Below, one piece after another: positions 51,951 through 61,269 of a stretch of 64,000 nucleotides of DNA. The DNA comes from Microbacterium maritypicum MF109. GTDB taxonomy: Bacteria; Actinomycetota; Actinomycetes; Actinomycetales; Microbacteriaceae. The notes beneath the pieces are model-generated. The model saw only the letters and a program-made list of their open reading frames with translations. It was not told where the DNA came from and did no database searches. Position 1 is the stretch's first letter. The number at the start of each line of letters is the position of its first letter. The stretch covers positions 62,001 through 126,000 of the forward strand of contig NZ_ATAO01000188.1 in the NCBI RefSeq assembly GCF_000455825.1, read 5' to 3'. The translations under genes and the position numbers were made by a program.

Positions 51951-52826
51951 TCAACCCCCTGCCATCGTGCGGGCGATCTCGGTCGCCGAGTCCCCCGCCC
52001 TCTTCAGAACCACGGCCACCAGCGCGAGCGCCAACAGCGTGAGTACGAGCATGATCGTCGACACCGCGGCGATCTCCGGACGCAAGCCGCTGCGCAGCGC
52101 GCTGAGCACGTAGACGGGCCACGGCGTCGTTCCCGACACCTGCACGAACGCCGACACGACCGTGTTGTCGAGGCTCAGCGTGAACGAGAGCAGGAACCCG
52201 GCGAGCACGGCCGGCATCGCGAGCGGCAGCGTGATCTTGAGGAACGTGCGCACGGGCGGCGCGTAGAGGTCGGCCGATGCCTCCTCCAGGCGGGCGTCGA
52301 GCCCGACCAGCCGCGCCCGCACGATGTACGACACGATGGCGATCGAGAACAGCGACTGCCCCACCACGAGTCTCATCGTGCCGTCGTTGAAGATGCCTAT
52401 CCCGGCATCCTGCCCGAGGAACACCAGCCACGGCAGCAGCGCGACCGCGTCGACGATCTCGGGCGTGACCGACACGAGCAGCAGAAGCCCGAGGAACCAC
52501 CACACCCACCTGCCGGGATTGCGTGCCATCGCGATGCCCGCCAGCGTGCCCAGCGCGGTGGCGAGCAGAGCCGCGAGCAGACCGGTGCGCACCGACACGA
52601 GCACGGCATCGCGGATCGCGGGCTTGTTCACGATCGCGAGGAACGAGTCGAAGCCGAAGTGGTCCCAGGACACCAGCAGGCGCCCGACGTTGAACGAGTA
52701 CGCGATGATCACGAGAATCGGCAGGAACAGGAACAGGAACACCAGCGCCGCCCAGATCGGCAGCACGAAGCGTCCTGCGCCGCGGCGCACGCGCGGTGCC
52801 GTCATGGCGGTCTTCGTATCGGTCAT
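51951..52826 (-). CDS. potC: Spermidine/putrescine ABC transporter permease PotC
   Basis: 291 residues, six membrane helices beginning with IWAALVFLFLFLPILVIIAY and the PotC-type SFNVGRLLVSWDHFGFDSFL. The ATPase-coupling loop is EEASADLYAPPVRTFLKITL with the conserved EA. ATG at 52826 overlaps the potB stop (ATGA). Forms the channel with PotB. Confidence 0.92.
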   Translation of the reverse strand: MTDTKTAMTAPRVRRGAGRFVLPIWAALVFLFLFLPILVIIAYSFNVGRLLVSWDHFGFDSFLAIVNKPAIRDAVLVSVRTGLLAALLATALGTLAGIAMARNPGRWVWWFLGLLLLVSVTPEIVDAVALLPWLVFLGQDAGIGIFNDGTMRLVVGQSLFSIAIVSYIVRARLVGLDARLEEASADLYAPPVRTFLKITLPLAMPAVLAGFLLSFTLSLDNTVVSAFVQVSGTTPWPVYVLSALRSGLRPEIAAVSTIMLVLTLLALALVAVVLKRAGDSATEIARTMAGG

Positions 52827-53707
52827 GATCCCTCCCCCAGGACGAGTCGGTTGCGTTGTCTGAGCGGCAGGGTCAGGAGCCAGAGGAGTCCGGCCGCGAC
52901 CGCGATCGAGAGCATGATGACGATGATCAGCAGCACGGCCATCGCCGAGCCCAATGCCCAGTTCTGCGCGGTCTGGAACTGGCTCGCCACCACCTGCCCG
53001 ATCATGTTGCCCTTCGCTCCGCCCAGCACGGTGGCGGTGATGTAGTCGCCCATCAGCGGGATGTACACCAGGAGCACGCCGGCGATGATGCCGGGTCGGG
53101 CCAGCGGCACCGTCACCCGCAGGAAGGTCGTGATGCTGTTCGCGCCCAGGTCCTTGCTCGCCTCGCGCAGCGGTCCCGACACCCGGTCGAAGGCGACGAA
53201 CAGCGGCAGGATCATCAGCGGCAGGTAGTTGTAGACGACGCCGAGGAGCACGGCGCCGCGCGAGTACAGCAGGTCGAGCGGACCGGGGATGACCCCGATC
53301 CCCTGCAGCAGCTGCGAGAGCCAGCCCTCGGGCGCGAGGATCACCTGCCAGCCGATGGTACGCACCAGGAAGTTGGTCCAGAACGGCACCATCACCAGCG
53401 CGAGAAGCAACCCCCGCTTCGAGGGCGGTGCCTTCACCGCGATCCAGTACGCGACCGGCCCGCCGATCACGAGGCACAGGGCCGTGCCCAGGATGCCGAT
53501 CCACAGCGTGTTCAGGAACGTGCTGAAGAAGGTCGGCGAGAGCGCCTCGAGGTAGCGGTCGAACGAGAGGTGGTCGAGCGCATGCGTGGCGAAGATGCTC
53601 GGCTTGTATCCGAAGCTGAACACGATCACCATGAAGATCGGGGCGACGAAGAAGACGAGCAACCACACCCAGGCCGGGATGGCGAGACCGAACTTGAGCT
53701 TAGGCAC
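52823..53707 (-). CDS. potB: Spermidine/putrescine ABC transporter permease PotB
   Basis: 294 residues with six membrane helices (AWVWLLVFFVAPIFMVIVFS first). The coupling loop is REASKDLGANSITTFLRVTV, with the EA and G of the EAA motif. VPFWTNFLVRTIGWQVIL is the usual PotB/opine-permease periplasmic segment. It overlaps potD by eight bases and potC by four. Confidence 0.92.
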   Translation of the reverse strand: MPKLKFGLAIPAWVWLLVFFVAPIFMVIVFSFGYKPSIFATHALDHLSFDRYLEALSPTFFSTFLNTLWIGILGTALCLVIGGPVAYWIAVKAPPSKRGLLLALVMVPFWTNFLVRTIGWQVILAPEGWLSQLLQGIGVIPGPLDLLYSRGAVLLGVVYNYLPLMILPLFVAFDRVSGPLREASKDLGANSITTFLRVTVPLARPGIIAGVLLVYIPLMGDYITATVLGGAKGNMIGQVVASQFQTAQNWALGSAMAVLLIIVIMLSIAVAAGLLWLLTLPLRQRNRLVLGEGS

Positions 53708-54878
53708 CAGCAGCCGCCTTCATCGAGTTCCAGATCGAGACGACGCGGTCCTGTGCGTCCGTCAGCTTGCCCTCGTGCATCGTGGCCACCTGCTCCTCGT
53801 CGAAGAACACCATGTCGAGCCGTTCCAGCCCCGCGGCCTCCGCCTCCTCCCGGATCCCCGAGATGCCGGTGTCGTAGCCGATGTAGTCGACCTGTGCGAG
53901 CTGCACGTCGGGCTGCAGCACGAAGTCGATGAACGCGTGCGCCGCCTCGGGGTGCGGGGCACCGGCGGCGATCGCCCAGTTGTCCATCCACAGCTCGGTC
54001 GCGGGGCTCCCCAGCACCCACTGCCACCGATCGGGGTCGTCGGACTCGAAGATGCCGAGCCTCGCGTCGCCGTTGTAGGACTGCAGCAGCGCGTGCGAGG
54101 CCTGCGGGATCGACGAACCTCCCGGGTACGAGTCGAACGCCGAGATGTGCGGCGCGAGGTCCTTCACCAGGAACTTCTCGACGGCGTCGAGGTCGTCCGG
54201 GTCCGTGGTGGTCCAGTCGATACCGTTCGCCCAGAAGTAGATGCCGAGCAGCGGCGCCGGATCGTCGAGCACCGAGGTCGAACCGGAGGCCTCGTTCTGT
54301 GCGGCGTCGATGAAGTCGTTCCAGGTCGTGAGCTCTCGGGAGATCACCCTCTTGTCGTACACGAAACCGGTCGTCCCCCATGCCTTACACACGGAGTACT
54401 CGTTGCCCGGATCCCACGAGCGCCCGCGGAACTCCGGCGCCACGTGCTTCATGTTCGGCAACAGGTCGAGGTTGAACTTCTGCAGGAGGCCGTTCTCGGC
54501 CATCGGTCCGACGAAGACGCCGGTCGGCACCACGATGTCGTAGCCCGAGGTGCCCCGCGCCGCGACGAGCTTGGCGATCAGCTCTTCGTTCGAGTTGAAG
54601 GCGTCGAGCACGATGCGCGGGCCGCTCTCGGCTGTGAACTGCTCGAGCACTTCCGGCGCGTCGTAGTCGCCCCAGCTGTAGATCGAGAGCTTGTCCTCGA
54701 GCGGTCCCCCCTTGGCGTGCACGGCCGCGGCGTTCTGGCCCGGTGCGCACGCGCTGAGCACGACCGCGCCGCCCGCCATGATGGCGGTGGCGAGAAAGCC
54801 GCGCCTGGTCAGCTCGGTGCGGATCACCCGCGCGGCGCTCCGGTGCGCGAGCACCCGCACCGGAGGCGTACCGGTCAC
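53700..54878 (-). CDS. potD: Polyamine-binding lipoprotein, PotD-like
   Basis: 392 residues from a GTG at 54878 that overlaps the potA stop (GTGA). The N-terminus has a twin-arginine-like ELTRRGFLATAIMAGGAVVL followed by a lipobox Cys (LSAC), so it is probably a Tat-exported lipoprotein. The mature part starts LSIYSWGDYDAPEVLEQFTA, the PotD/PotF opening, and has LLQKFNLDLLPNM and WGTTGFVYDKR, the usual type D substrate-binding fold. It captures putrescine or spermidine for the importer. Confidence 0.88.
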   Translation of the reverse strand: MTGTPPVRVLAHRSAARVIRTELTRRGFLATAIMAGGAVVLSACAPGQNAAAVHAKGGPLEDKLSIYSWGDYDAPEVLEQFTAESGPRIVLDAFNSNEELIAKLVAARGTSGYDIVVPTGVFVGPMAENGLLQKFNLDLLPNMKHVAPEFRGRSWDPGNEYSVCKAWGTTGFVYDKRVISRELTTWNDFIDAAQNEASGSTSVLDDPAPLLGIYFWANGIDWTTTDPDDLDAVEKFLVKDLAPHISAFDSYPGGSSIPQASHALLQSYNGDARLGIFESDDPDRWQWVLGSPATELWMDNWAIAAGAPHPEAAHAFIDFVLQPDVQLAQVDYIGYDTGISGIREEAEAAGLERLDMVFFDEEQVATMHEGKLTDAQDRVVSIWNSMKAAAGA

Positions 54879-56035
54879 CGGCCGCCGTCCTTGGGCAGGG
54901 TGATCACGTGCGTCGCCGTCGTGGGGATGCCGTCCGCGGCGAACAGCCGTGCATCCGCGGGATTCCAGACGCAACGGACCTCGTCGTCGACTCCGACCTC
55001 CGGCGCGGTGGGCGCCGGCATGCGCGAGAGGAACGTGGCATCCTCGCCGATGCGCACCGCGACCTGCAGTGTCTCGCCGAGATGCGAGACCCCGAGCACA
55101 CGACCGCGGACCCCTGCACCCTCGCCCTGTTCCAGGCGGACGTACTCGGGCCGGATCGCAGCGACCGCCGGCTGACCGGCGGCGACCCGCTCGCCACCCC
55201 AGCGACCGGCGATCACGCCGATCGCCGTGTCGACGGCCTCACCGTCGGCACGCACCGTGCCATGCACGAAGTTCTGCTGCCCGATGAACGAGGCGACGTA
55301 GGCCGACGCGGGCTCCGCATAGATGGCCGCGGGCGCATCGAGCTGCTCGATCCGTCCCGCGCGCATCACCGCGATCCGATCGCTCATCGACAGCGCCTCG
55401 GCCTGATCGTGCGTGACGAACACGAAAGTCGTACCGAGGCGGGCCTGCAGAAGCTTGAGCTCGAGCTGCATCTCCTCGCGCAGCTGACGGTCCAGCGCCG
55501 CGAGCGGCTCATCCAGCAGGAGCACGCTCGGCCGGTTGATGAGCGCCCGCGACAGCGCGATCCGCTGCTGCTGGCCGCCGGAGAGCTGCGTCGGCTTGCG
55601 ATCGGCGAACGCCCGCAGCTGCACCATGTCGAGCGCTTCACTCACCCGCTCCCGCTGCTCGGCTTTGGGAACGCGCCGTTGCTGCAGACCGTAGGCGACG
55701 TTCTCGGCGACCGTGAGGTGCGGGAACAGGGCGTAGGCCTGGAAGACGGTGTTGACCTCGCGCCGATAGGGCGGCAGGTTCAGGACACTGCGGCCGGAGA
55801 TGAGGATGTCCCCGGCATCCGGATACTCGAAGCCCGCGATCATACGCAGCGTGGTCGTCTTCCCACAGCCCGACGGACCGAGGAGCGAGAGGAACTCGCC
55901 CGGTTGCACGTCGAGACTCAGGTCGTCGACCGCGATGGCCGTGCCGTACCGCTTGGTCACGCCATCGATGCGGACCGCACCGGTGACGGTGGGTGCGTCG
56001 AGTGTCGCCGTCGACGTTCGGGTGGTGTCGGGCAT
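54875..56035 (-). CDS. potA: Spermidine/putrescine ABC transporter ATPase PotA
   Basis: 386 residues. Walker A GPSGCGKTTTLRMIAGF (about residue 53), signature LSGGQQQRIALSRAL, Walker B VLLLDEPLAALD, then a C-terminal TOBE domain (VAAIRPEYVRLEQGEGAGVR). ATG at 56035 with GGGGAGG five bases upstream. First gene of potA-D-B-C-amidohydrolase; its 137-bp upstream region has a good promoter and a perfect palindrome. Confidence 0.94.
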   Translation of the reverse strand: MPDTTRTSTATLDAPTVTGAVRIDGVTKRYGTAIAVDDLSLDVQPGEFLSLLGPSGCGKTTTLRMIAGFEYPDAGDILISGRSVLNLPPYRREVNTVFQAYALFPHLTVAENVAYGLQQRRVPKAEQRERVSEALDMVQLRAFADRKPTQLSGGQQQRIALSRALINRPSVLLLDEPLAALDRQLREEMQLELKLLQARLGTTFVFVTHDQAEALSMSDRIAVMRAGRIEQLDAPAAIYAEPASAYVASFIGQQNFVHGTVRADGEAVDTAIGVIAGRWGGERVAAGQPAVAAIRPEYVRLEQGEGAGVRGRVLGVSHLGETLQVAVRIGEDATFLSRMPAPTAPEVGVDDEVRCVWNPADARLFAADGIPTTATHVITLPKDGGR

Positions 56036-56091
56036 GGAGCCTCCCCATTGAGATTCGCTTGCCGCGAGTCTGGCACAGGAAAGTCGCCAGG

Positions 56092-56120
56092 TATAGCGAA
56101 ATCGGAAGTCTCTTGATCAA
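56092..56120 (-). promoter_or_regulatory. Predicted promoter of the pot operon
   Basis: On the minus strand TTGATC (56115-56120) and GCTATA (56092-56097) are separated by exactly 17 bp, the spacing of a sigma-70-type promoter. The -10 lies about 57 bp upstream of the potA ATG. The -35 touches the palindrome at 56120-56144, as expected of a regulated promoter. Confidence 0.5.
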
Positions 56121-56144
56121 TTCGCAACGATATCCGTTGCGAAT
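56120..56144. promoter_or_regulatory. Perfect 25-bp palindrome, likely FadR-type operator
   Basis: ATTCGCAACG (56120-56129) and CGTTGCGAAT (56135-56144) are perfect inverted copies around ATATC. The site lies between the FadR-type regulator gene and potA and abuts the -35 of the predicted pot promoter. Ten perfect base pairs per arm are very unlikely by chance, and the neighbouring GntR-family gene is the natural candidate to bind it. Confidence 0.7.
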
Positions 56145-56172
56145 CGTCGAAGTCGCGACCGATTAGCGCTGA

Positions 56173-56901
56173 TCAGATGAGGAACCCGCGCAGCAACGCC
56201 TCGGATCCGGCGAGGTGATCGCGCATCGCGGCCTCGGCCGCATCCGGGCGTCCGGCGAGGATCGCCGAGACGATGCCCTCGTGCTGCGCGCCCGAGTGCT
56301 GGATATTGCGCGGCATCAGCGGGAACGTGTCGAGCCAGGCGTTCACATCCGCCCTGTTCTCGGCGACCAGCGCGACGAGCGAGGGGATGCCCGCGGCCTC
56401 GGCGATCGCCAGGTGCAGCAAAGTGTCCAGGCGCCGGTATTCATCCGGCCCGGCCGGCAGAGCCGCCTCGTGCCGCGCCCAGAGGTCGGCGCGCGTCGCG
56501 GCGTCGAGCGATCGGCTCGCCGCGGCACGCACGGCACCGGTCTCGAGCACCAGGCGCAGCCCGAGCACATCGTCGATCTCCTCCGCGGTCACGGTGCCCG
56601 ACACGGTCGGGTGCGGCAGCGGATCGGCGACGAACGTCCCTCCGTACCGGCCGCGCCGCGGGAGCAGGTAGCCGGTGTCCGCGAGTTCGCGGATCGCCTC
56701 GCGCACGGTGTCGCGACTGACCCCGAACGATGCCGCGAGCTCGCGCTCGGGCGGCAGGGATTCCCCCGGAGCGACGACGCCGAGACGGATCGTCTGCACG
56801 AGCCGGGCGACCGTGTCCTCCAGGGCGTTGCCGCGCCGCAACGGCCGGTAGACCGCTCTGCGCACCTCGACGAGGTCGCCGTCGTGGGGGTGCTCGCTCA
56901 T
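56173..56901 (-). CDS. GntR family regulator, FadR subfamily
   Basis: 242 residues. The winged helix is at about residues 25-90 (VVAPGESLPPERELAASFGV then SRDTVREAIRELADTGYLLP); the all-helical FCD ligand domain follows (VLGLRLVLETGAVRAAASRS, HLAIAEAAGIPSLVALVAEN). It sits between the SDR gene (33 bp upstream) and the pot operon, all on one strand, so it is made with the puu-type genes and probably controls both transport and degradation. The ligand may be a polyamine or a gamma-glutamyl intermediate; not shown. Confidence 0.92.
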   Translation of the reverse strand: MSEHPHDGDLVEVRRAVYRPLRRGNALEDTVARLVQTIRLGVVAPGESLPPERELAASFGVSRDTVREAIRELADTGYLLPRRGRYGGTFVADPLPHPTVSGTVTAEEIDDVLGLRLVLETGAVRAAASRSLDAATRADLWARHEAALPAGPDEYRRLDTLLHLAIAEAAGIPSLVALVAENRADVNAWLDTFPLMPRNIQHSGAQHEGIVSAILAGRPDAAEAAMRDHLAGSEALLRGFLI

Positions 56902-56934
56902 GCCTTCACCCTGTCACAGCGAGGTGAGGGTCGC

Positions 56935-57714
56935 TCACAGCGGGGTGACGTAGGCGTTCGTGATCCCGCCGTCGACGACGAAGGCGCTCGCCGTGATGAA
57001 CGACGAGTCGTCCGAGGCGAGGAAGGCGACCGCCGCTGCGAGTTCCGTCGGCTCGGCGAAGCGTCCCATCGGCACATGCACGAGGCGCCGCTGCGCCCGC
57101 TCCGGATCCTTCGCGAACAGCTCCTGCAGCAGCGGGGTGTTCACCGGTCCGGGGCACAGCGCGTTCACCCGCACTCCCTGGCGCGCGAACTGCACCCCCA
57201 GCTCGCGGGACATCGCCAGCACGCCGCCCTTCGACGCGGTGTAGCTGATCTGCGAGGTCGCGGAACCGAGCAGCGCGACGAAGGAGGCGGTGTTGATGAT
57301 CGACCCGCGTCCCGCCGGCACCATGTGACGCAGCGCGGCGCGGCTGCACAGGTACACGCTCTTGAGGTTCACGTCCTGCACCCGATCCCACGCCGGGAGC
57401 TCGGTCGTCTCGATCGAATCGTCGTCCGCCGGTGAGATGCCCGCGTTGTTGAAGGCGATGTCGATACGTCCGAACTCCTCGGCGACGCCGTCGAACAGCG
57501 CATTTACCAGGTCTTCGTCGGCGACGTCGACCCGGCGGAACACCCCACCCACCTCGGCAGCCGCCGTCTCGCCCGTGGCCGGATCGACGTCGGCGATCAC
57601 GACGAACGCACCCTCCGCTGCGAAGCGCTGCGCGGTGGCGAACCCGATTCCGCTCGCGCCACCGGTGATGATGGCGACGCGGTCCTTCAGTCGCTGGGTC
57701 AGATCGATGCTCAT
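56935..57714 (-). CDS. SDR family 3-oxoacyl/glucose-dehydrogenase-like oxidoreductase
   Basis: 259 residues, classical short-chain dehydrogenase: cofactor motif TGGASGIG at about residue 17, NNAG, catalytic Ser in INTASFVALLG and YTASK (Tyr-x-x-x-Lys), then CPGPVNTPLL. ATG at 57714 with GGAG upstream, 39 bp after the aldehyde dehydrogenase. Its place in a puu-type operon is not standard: E. coli has no SDR there. It could reduce or oxidise an aldehyde or alcohol side product. Confidence 0.88.
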   Translation of the reverse strand: MSIDLTQRLKDRVAIITGGASGIGFATAQRFAAEGAFVVIADVDPATGETAAAEVGGVFRRVDVADEDLVNALFDGVAEEFGRIDIAFNNAGISPADDDSIETTELPAWDRVQDVNLKSVYLCSRAALRHMVPAGRGSIINTASFVALLGSATSQISYTASKGGVLAMSRELGVQFARQGVRVNALCPGPVNTPLLQELFAKDPERAQRRLVHVPMGRFAEPTELAAAVAFLASDDSSFITASAFVVDGGITNAYVTPL

Positions 57715-57753
57715 GTGGGTTCTCCGTTCCGGATGGGGTGGGTTGCGCGACGA

Positions 57754-59115
57754 TCAGGATTCATCGGTCGCGAAGAAGACGTTCTTGGTCTCGGTGAAGT
57801 GCTCCGCGGCGTCCGGCCCGAGCTCGCGCCCCAGCCCCGACGCCTTCATGCCGCCGAAGGGCGTGGAGTACCGCACCGAGGAGTGAGAGTTCACCGACAG
57901 CACGCCGCTGCGCACACCACGCGCGACACGCACCCCGCGCCCGAGGCTCTCGGTCCACACCGAGCCGGCGAGACCATAGGCCGTGTCGTTCGCCAGGCGG
58001 ATCGCGTCGGCCTCGTCTTCGAAGGGCATCACCGCGAGGACGGGACCGAACACCTCCTGCTGGGCGATGCGGTCGGCGGGAGCCGCGAGCACGACGGCCG
58101 GCGCGAACCAGAAGCCGTCTCCCTCGGGCGCGCTCCCGCGGAACGCGATGTCGGCGCCGTCGAGGAACGAGGCGACGGTGTCGCGGTGCCCCGCCGAGAT
58201 GAGCGGCCCCATGTCGGTGTCCTCACGCGCGGGGTCGCCCACGCGCCACGCGGTCACGGCCGGTTCGAGCAGCTCGAGGAAGCGGTCGTACACCGAGCGC
58301 TGCACCAGGAGCCGACTGCGTGCGCAGCAGTCCTGGCCGGCGTTGTCGAACACCGAGCCCGGGACTCCCGCCGCCGCGCGTTCGAGGTCGGCATCGGCGA
58401 AGACGATGTTCGCGCTCTTGCCGCCGAGCTCGAGCGTCACGGGCTTGAGCGCCCTGGCGCATCCGGCGGCGACCTCGATCCCGACCTCGGTCGAGCCCGT
58501 GAAGACCACCTTGCGCACATCCGGATGCTCGACCAGGCGCTGACCGACGACCGAGCCCGAGCCCGTGACGACCTGGAACAGCCCCTCGGGGAGCCCCGCC
58601 TCGAGCGCGAGCTCGCCCAGGCGGATCGCGGTGAGCGGTGTGAGCTCGGCCGGCTTCAGCACCACGGCATTGCCCGCGGCGAGCGCCGGCGCGAACGCCC
58701 AGGACGCGATCGTCATGGGGAAGTTCCACGGCACGATGACGCCGATCACGCCGTAGGGGTCGTGGAAGGTGACGTCGAGACCGCCGGCCACCGGGATCTG
58801 ACGCCCGGACAGCCGCTCCGGGTCGGCGGAGTAGTAGTTGAGCACCTGGGCCACGTGGCCGGCTTCCCACCGGGCCGAGCCGATCGGATGCCCCGAGTTG
58901 AGCACCTCCAGCTGTGCCAGCTCCTCGACCGCGCCCTCGACCGCACGGGCGAACGACCGGAGGACATCGGCTCGCGCGACCGGGGCGAGCGCCGCCCATC
59001 GGCGCTGAGCAGCGACGGCGCGGGCGATCGCGGCATCGGTCTCGGCGGCATCGGCACGGGCGACGTCGCGGATCGCTTTCCCGGTCGACGGGTTGATGAC
59101 TGTGAACGCGCTCAT
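57754..59115 (-). CDS. Aldehyde dehydrogenase, gamma-glutamyl-gamma-aminobutyraldehyde type
   Basis: 453 residues. Catalytic Cys in FDNAGQDCCARSRLLVQRSV, general-base Glu in TLELGGKSANIVFADADL, NAD loop FTGSTEVG, and VPWNFPMTIASWAFAPALAA. Position beside puuD and puuA suggests the PuuC role of oxidising gamma-glutamyl-gamma-aminobutyraldehyde, though other amino-aldehydes are possible. ATG at 59115 with GGAGGG upstream, overlapping the puuD stop by four bases. It is about 40 residues shorter at the N-terminus than E. coli PuuC. Confidence 0.9.
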   Translation of the reverse strand: MSAFTVINPSTGKAIRDVARADAAETDAAIARAVAAQRRWAALAPVARADVLRSFARAVEGAVEELAQLEVLNSGHPIGSARWEAGHVAQVLNYYSADPERLSGRQIPVAGGLDVTFHDPYGVIGVIVPWNFPMTIASWAFAPALAAGNAVVLKPAELTPLTAIRLGELALEAGLPEGLFQVVTGSGSVVGQRLVEHPDVRKVVFTGSTEVGIEVAAGCARALKPVTLELGGKSANIVFADADLERAAAGVPGSVFDNAGQDCCARSRLLVQRSVYDRFLELLEPAVTAWRVGDPAREDTDMGPLISAGHRDTVASFLDGADIAFRGSAPEGDGFWFAPAVVLAAPADRIAQQEVFGPVLAVMPFEDEADAIRLANDTAYGLAGSVWTESLGRGVRVARGVRSGVLSVNSHSSVRYSTPFGGMKASGLGRELGPDAAEHFTETKNVFFATDES

Positions 59116-59864
59116 CGGGCGCCCTCCTTCCGCCGCGCGGCGAGCGCACGAGCCTGTGAGACGAGATCGGCGAAGAGGCGCCGGTCGTCGGCGTTCTCCT
59201 CCGGATGCCATTGGATGCCGACGATGTGGCCGGCCGAGGTGTCGACGAACGCCTGCACGAGTCCGTCGTCGGAGTGCGCAGCCGCGACCAGCCCTTCCCC
59301 GAGGCGATCGATGCCCTGGTGGTGGTAGCTGTGCACGCGCACGTCGCCCGCACCGAGCACCTCGGCGAGCGCGGTGTTGTCCGAGACCTCGATGTCGTTC
59401 TCGGCGAAGATGCCGCCGCCGAGGCGGTACCGCTCGGTGCCGAGCGATTCGGGTAGATGCTGCTGGAGTGTGCCTCCCCGTGCCACGTTGACGAGCTGCA
59501 GCCCTCGGCAGATCGCGAGCACCGGGATGCGTCGTCGCTCGGCCGCACGGAACAGCGCCAGCTCCCACGCGTCGCGGTCCACGCGTGCGGGATCGGTGAG
59601 CGGATGCCGCTCCTCGCCGTAGAGCTCGGGGGCGACATCCGCACCTCCGGAGAGGATCAGGCCGTCCATGCCGGCGATGGCGGCCTCCGCCGACGCCGGG
59701 TCCTGCGGCGGCAGCAGCAGCGCAATGCCGCCGGCATCCGTCACCCCGGTCAGATACTGCTCGGGCAGGAACGCCGCCCGCACATCCCACACCCCCTGCT
59801 GCGCCCGCTCGAGATAGGTCGTGACACCGATCAGCGGGGCCAGGTCAGAGCCGCTCGAAACCAC
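59112..59864 (-). CDS. puuD: Gamma-glutamyl-gamma-aminobutyrate hydrolase, class I glutamine amidotransferase fold
   Basis: 250 residues. Nucleophile Cys in VLAICRGLQLVNVARGG (about residue 116) and the catalytic His-Glu pair in GIQWHPEENADDRRL; LILSGGADVAPELYGEERHP is typical of the PuuD branch. It frees GABA from gamma-glutamyl-GABA. GTG at 59864 lies inside the 3' end of puuA (20-bp overlap), with GGGAG upstream, so translation is coupled. Confidence 0.9.
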   Translation of the reverse strand: MVSSGSDLAPLIGVTTYLERAQQGVWDVRAAFLPEQYLTGVTDAGGIALLLPPQDPASAEAAIAGMDGLILSGGADVAPELYGEERHPLTDPARVDRDAWELALFRAAERRRIPVLAICRGLQLVNVARGGTLQQHLPESLGTERYRLGGGIFAENDIEVSDNTALAEVLGAGDVRVHSYHHQGIDRLGEGLVAAAHSDDGLVQAFVDTSAGHIVGIQWHPEENADDRRLFADLVSQARALAARRKEGAR

Positions 59865-61200
59865 GGATGCGCTCCCAGTCGGTGACGGCGGCGTCGTAGG
59901 CCTCGACCTCGATGCGCGCCTGGTTCAGGTAGTGGTCCACGACGTCGTCGCCGAACGCCGCGCGGGCGATGGATGATTCGCTGAACAGCTGCGCCGCCTC
60001 CCGGAGGGTGGTGGGCAGGTGCTCGACGCCGGATTCGTAGGCGTTGCCTGTGAAGCGCTCGGGCAGGGGCAGCTCGTTCTCGATGCCGTACAGGCCCCCG
60101 GCGATGATCGCCGAGATGCCGAGGTAGGGGTTCACGTCGCCGCCCGGCACCCGGTTCTCGACCCGGAGGCCGGAGCCGGAACCGATCACGCGCAGCGCGC
60201 AGGTGCGATTGTCGATGCCCCAGGCGACGCCGGTCGGGGCGAAGCTGCCCTTCGCGAACCGCTTGTACGAGTTGATGTTGGGCGCGTAGAGCAGGGTGAA
60301 CTCGCGCAGGGTCGCGAGGATGCCGGCGATCCAGTGCTCCATGATCGGGCTGAACCCATGCTCGCCGCCCCCCGCCATCACCGGGGTGCCGTCGGCGGCA
60401 CGCAGGGAGAGATGGATGTGGCAGCTGTTGCCCTCGCGCTCGTTGAACTTGGCCATGAAGGTGAGCGCCTGTCCGTGCTGCTCCGCGATCTCCTTCGCGC
60501 CGTTCTTGTAGAGCGCATGCTGGTCGGCGGTCTCGCGCACCTCGGCGTAGCGGAACGCGATCTCCTGCTGCCCCAGGTTGCACTCCCCCTTCACGCCCTC
60601 GCAGTACAGACCCGCGCCGTCCATGCTGTTGCGGATGTCGCGCAGCAGGGGTTCGAGGCGCGTGGAGGCGAGCAGGTTGTAGTCGACGTTGTAATCGGTC
60701 GACGGTGTGAGCCCCTCGTACTTGCGGGCCCAGGCTTCGCGATAGGTGTCGTCGAAGACGATGAACTCGAGCTCGGTGCCCGAGAACGCGGTCCAGCCCC
60801 GCTCGGCGAGACGGTCGCGCTGGCGATCGAGGATGGCTCGCGGCGAGGGCCCCACCGGTTCACCGTTCCCCCACACCAGGTCGGCGATCACGAGCGCGGT
60901 TCCATCGAGCCACGGGATGCGGCGGAGGGTCGCGACGTCGGGCCGCAGCACCATGTCGCCGTACCCGCGATCCCATCCCGACATCGCGTAGCCGTCGACC
61001 GTGTTCATGTCGACATCGACCGACAGGAGGTAGTCGCAGGCTTCGGCGCCGTGATGCAGGATGTCCTCCTGGAACAGCCTCGCGGAGACCCGTTTGCCGA
61101 CCAGCCGTCCCTGCGCATCGGCGAAGGCGACGATCACCGTGTCGATCTCGCCGGCGGCGATGCCGGCATCCAGCTGCTCGATGCTCAGGTTTCCCGACAT
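59845..61200 (-). CDS. puuA: Gamma-glutamylputrescine synthetase (glutamine synthetase family)
   Basis: 451 residues of the glutamine-synthetase fold. The N-terminal beta-grasp part has VIVAFADAQGRLVGKRVS; metal and substrate residues are in GTELEFIVFDD, KGECNLGQQEIAFRY and FMAKFNEREGNSCHIHLSL; NRVPGGDVNPYLGISAII is the conserved C-terminal loop. It joins glutamate to putrescine or another amine at the cost of ATP. First gene of puuA-puuD-aldH-SDR-fadR, divergent from an APC permease. Relatives can act on spermine, ethanolamine or isopropylamine, so substrate is inferred from context. Confidence 0.9.
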   Translation of the reverse strand: MSGNLSIEQLDAGIAAGEIDTVIVAFADAQGRLVGKRVSARLFQEDILHHGAEACDYLLSVDVDMNTVDGYAMSGWDRGYGDMVLRPDVATLRRIPWLDGTALVIADLVWGNGEPVGPSPRAILDRQRDRLAERGWTAFSGTELEFIVFDDTYREAWARKYEGLTPSTDYNVDYNLLASTRLEPLLRDIRNSMDGAGLYCEGVKGECNLGQQEIAFRYAEVRETADQHALYKNGAKEIAEQHGQALTFMAKFNEREGNSCHIHLSLRAADGTPVMAGGGEHGFSPIMEHWIAGILATLREFTLLYAPNINSYKRFAKGSFAPTGVAWGIDNRTCALRVIGSGSGLRVENRVPGGDVNPYLGISAIIAGGLYGIENELPLPERFTGNAYESGVEHLPTTLREAAQLFSESSIARAAFGDDVVDHYLNQARIEVEAYDAAVTDWERIRGFERL

Positions 61201-61269
61201 CTTCTCGCTCCCGTCGTCGTGGTGAAGCGATCGGCCGACCGGCTTCGCCCTCAGAGTAGATCACCTCGG

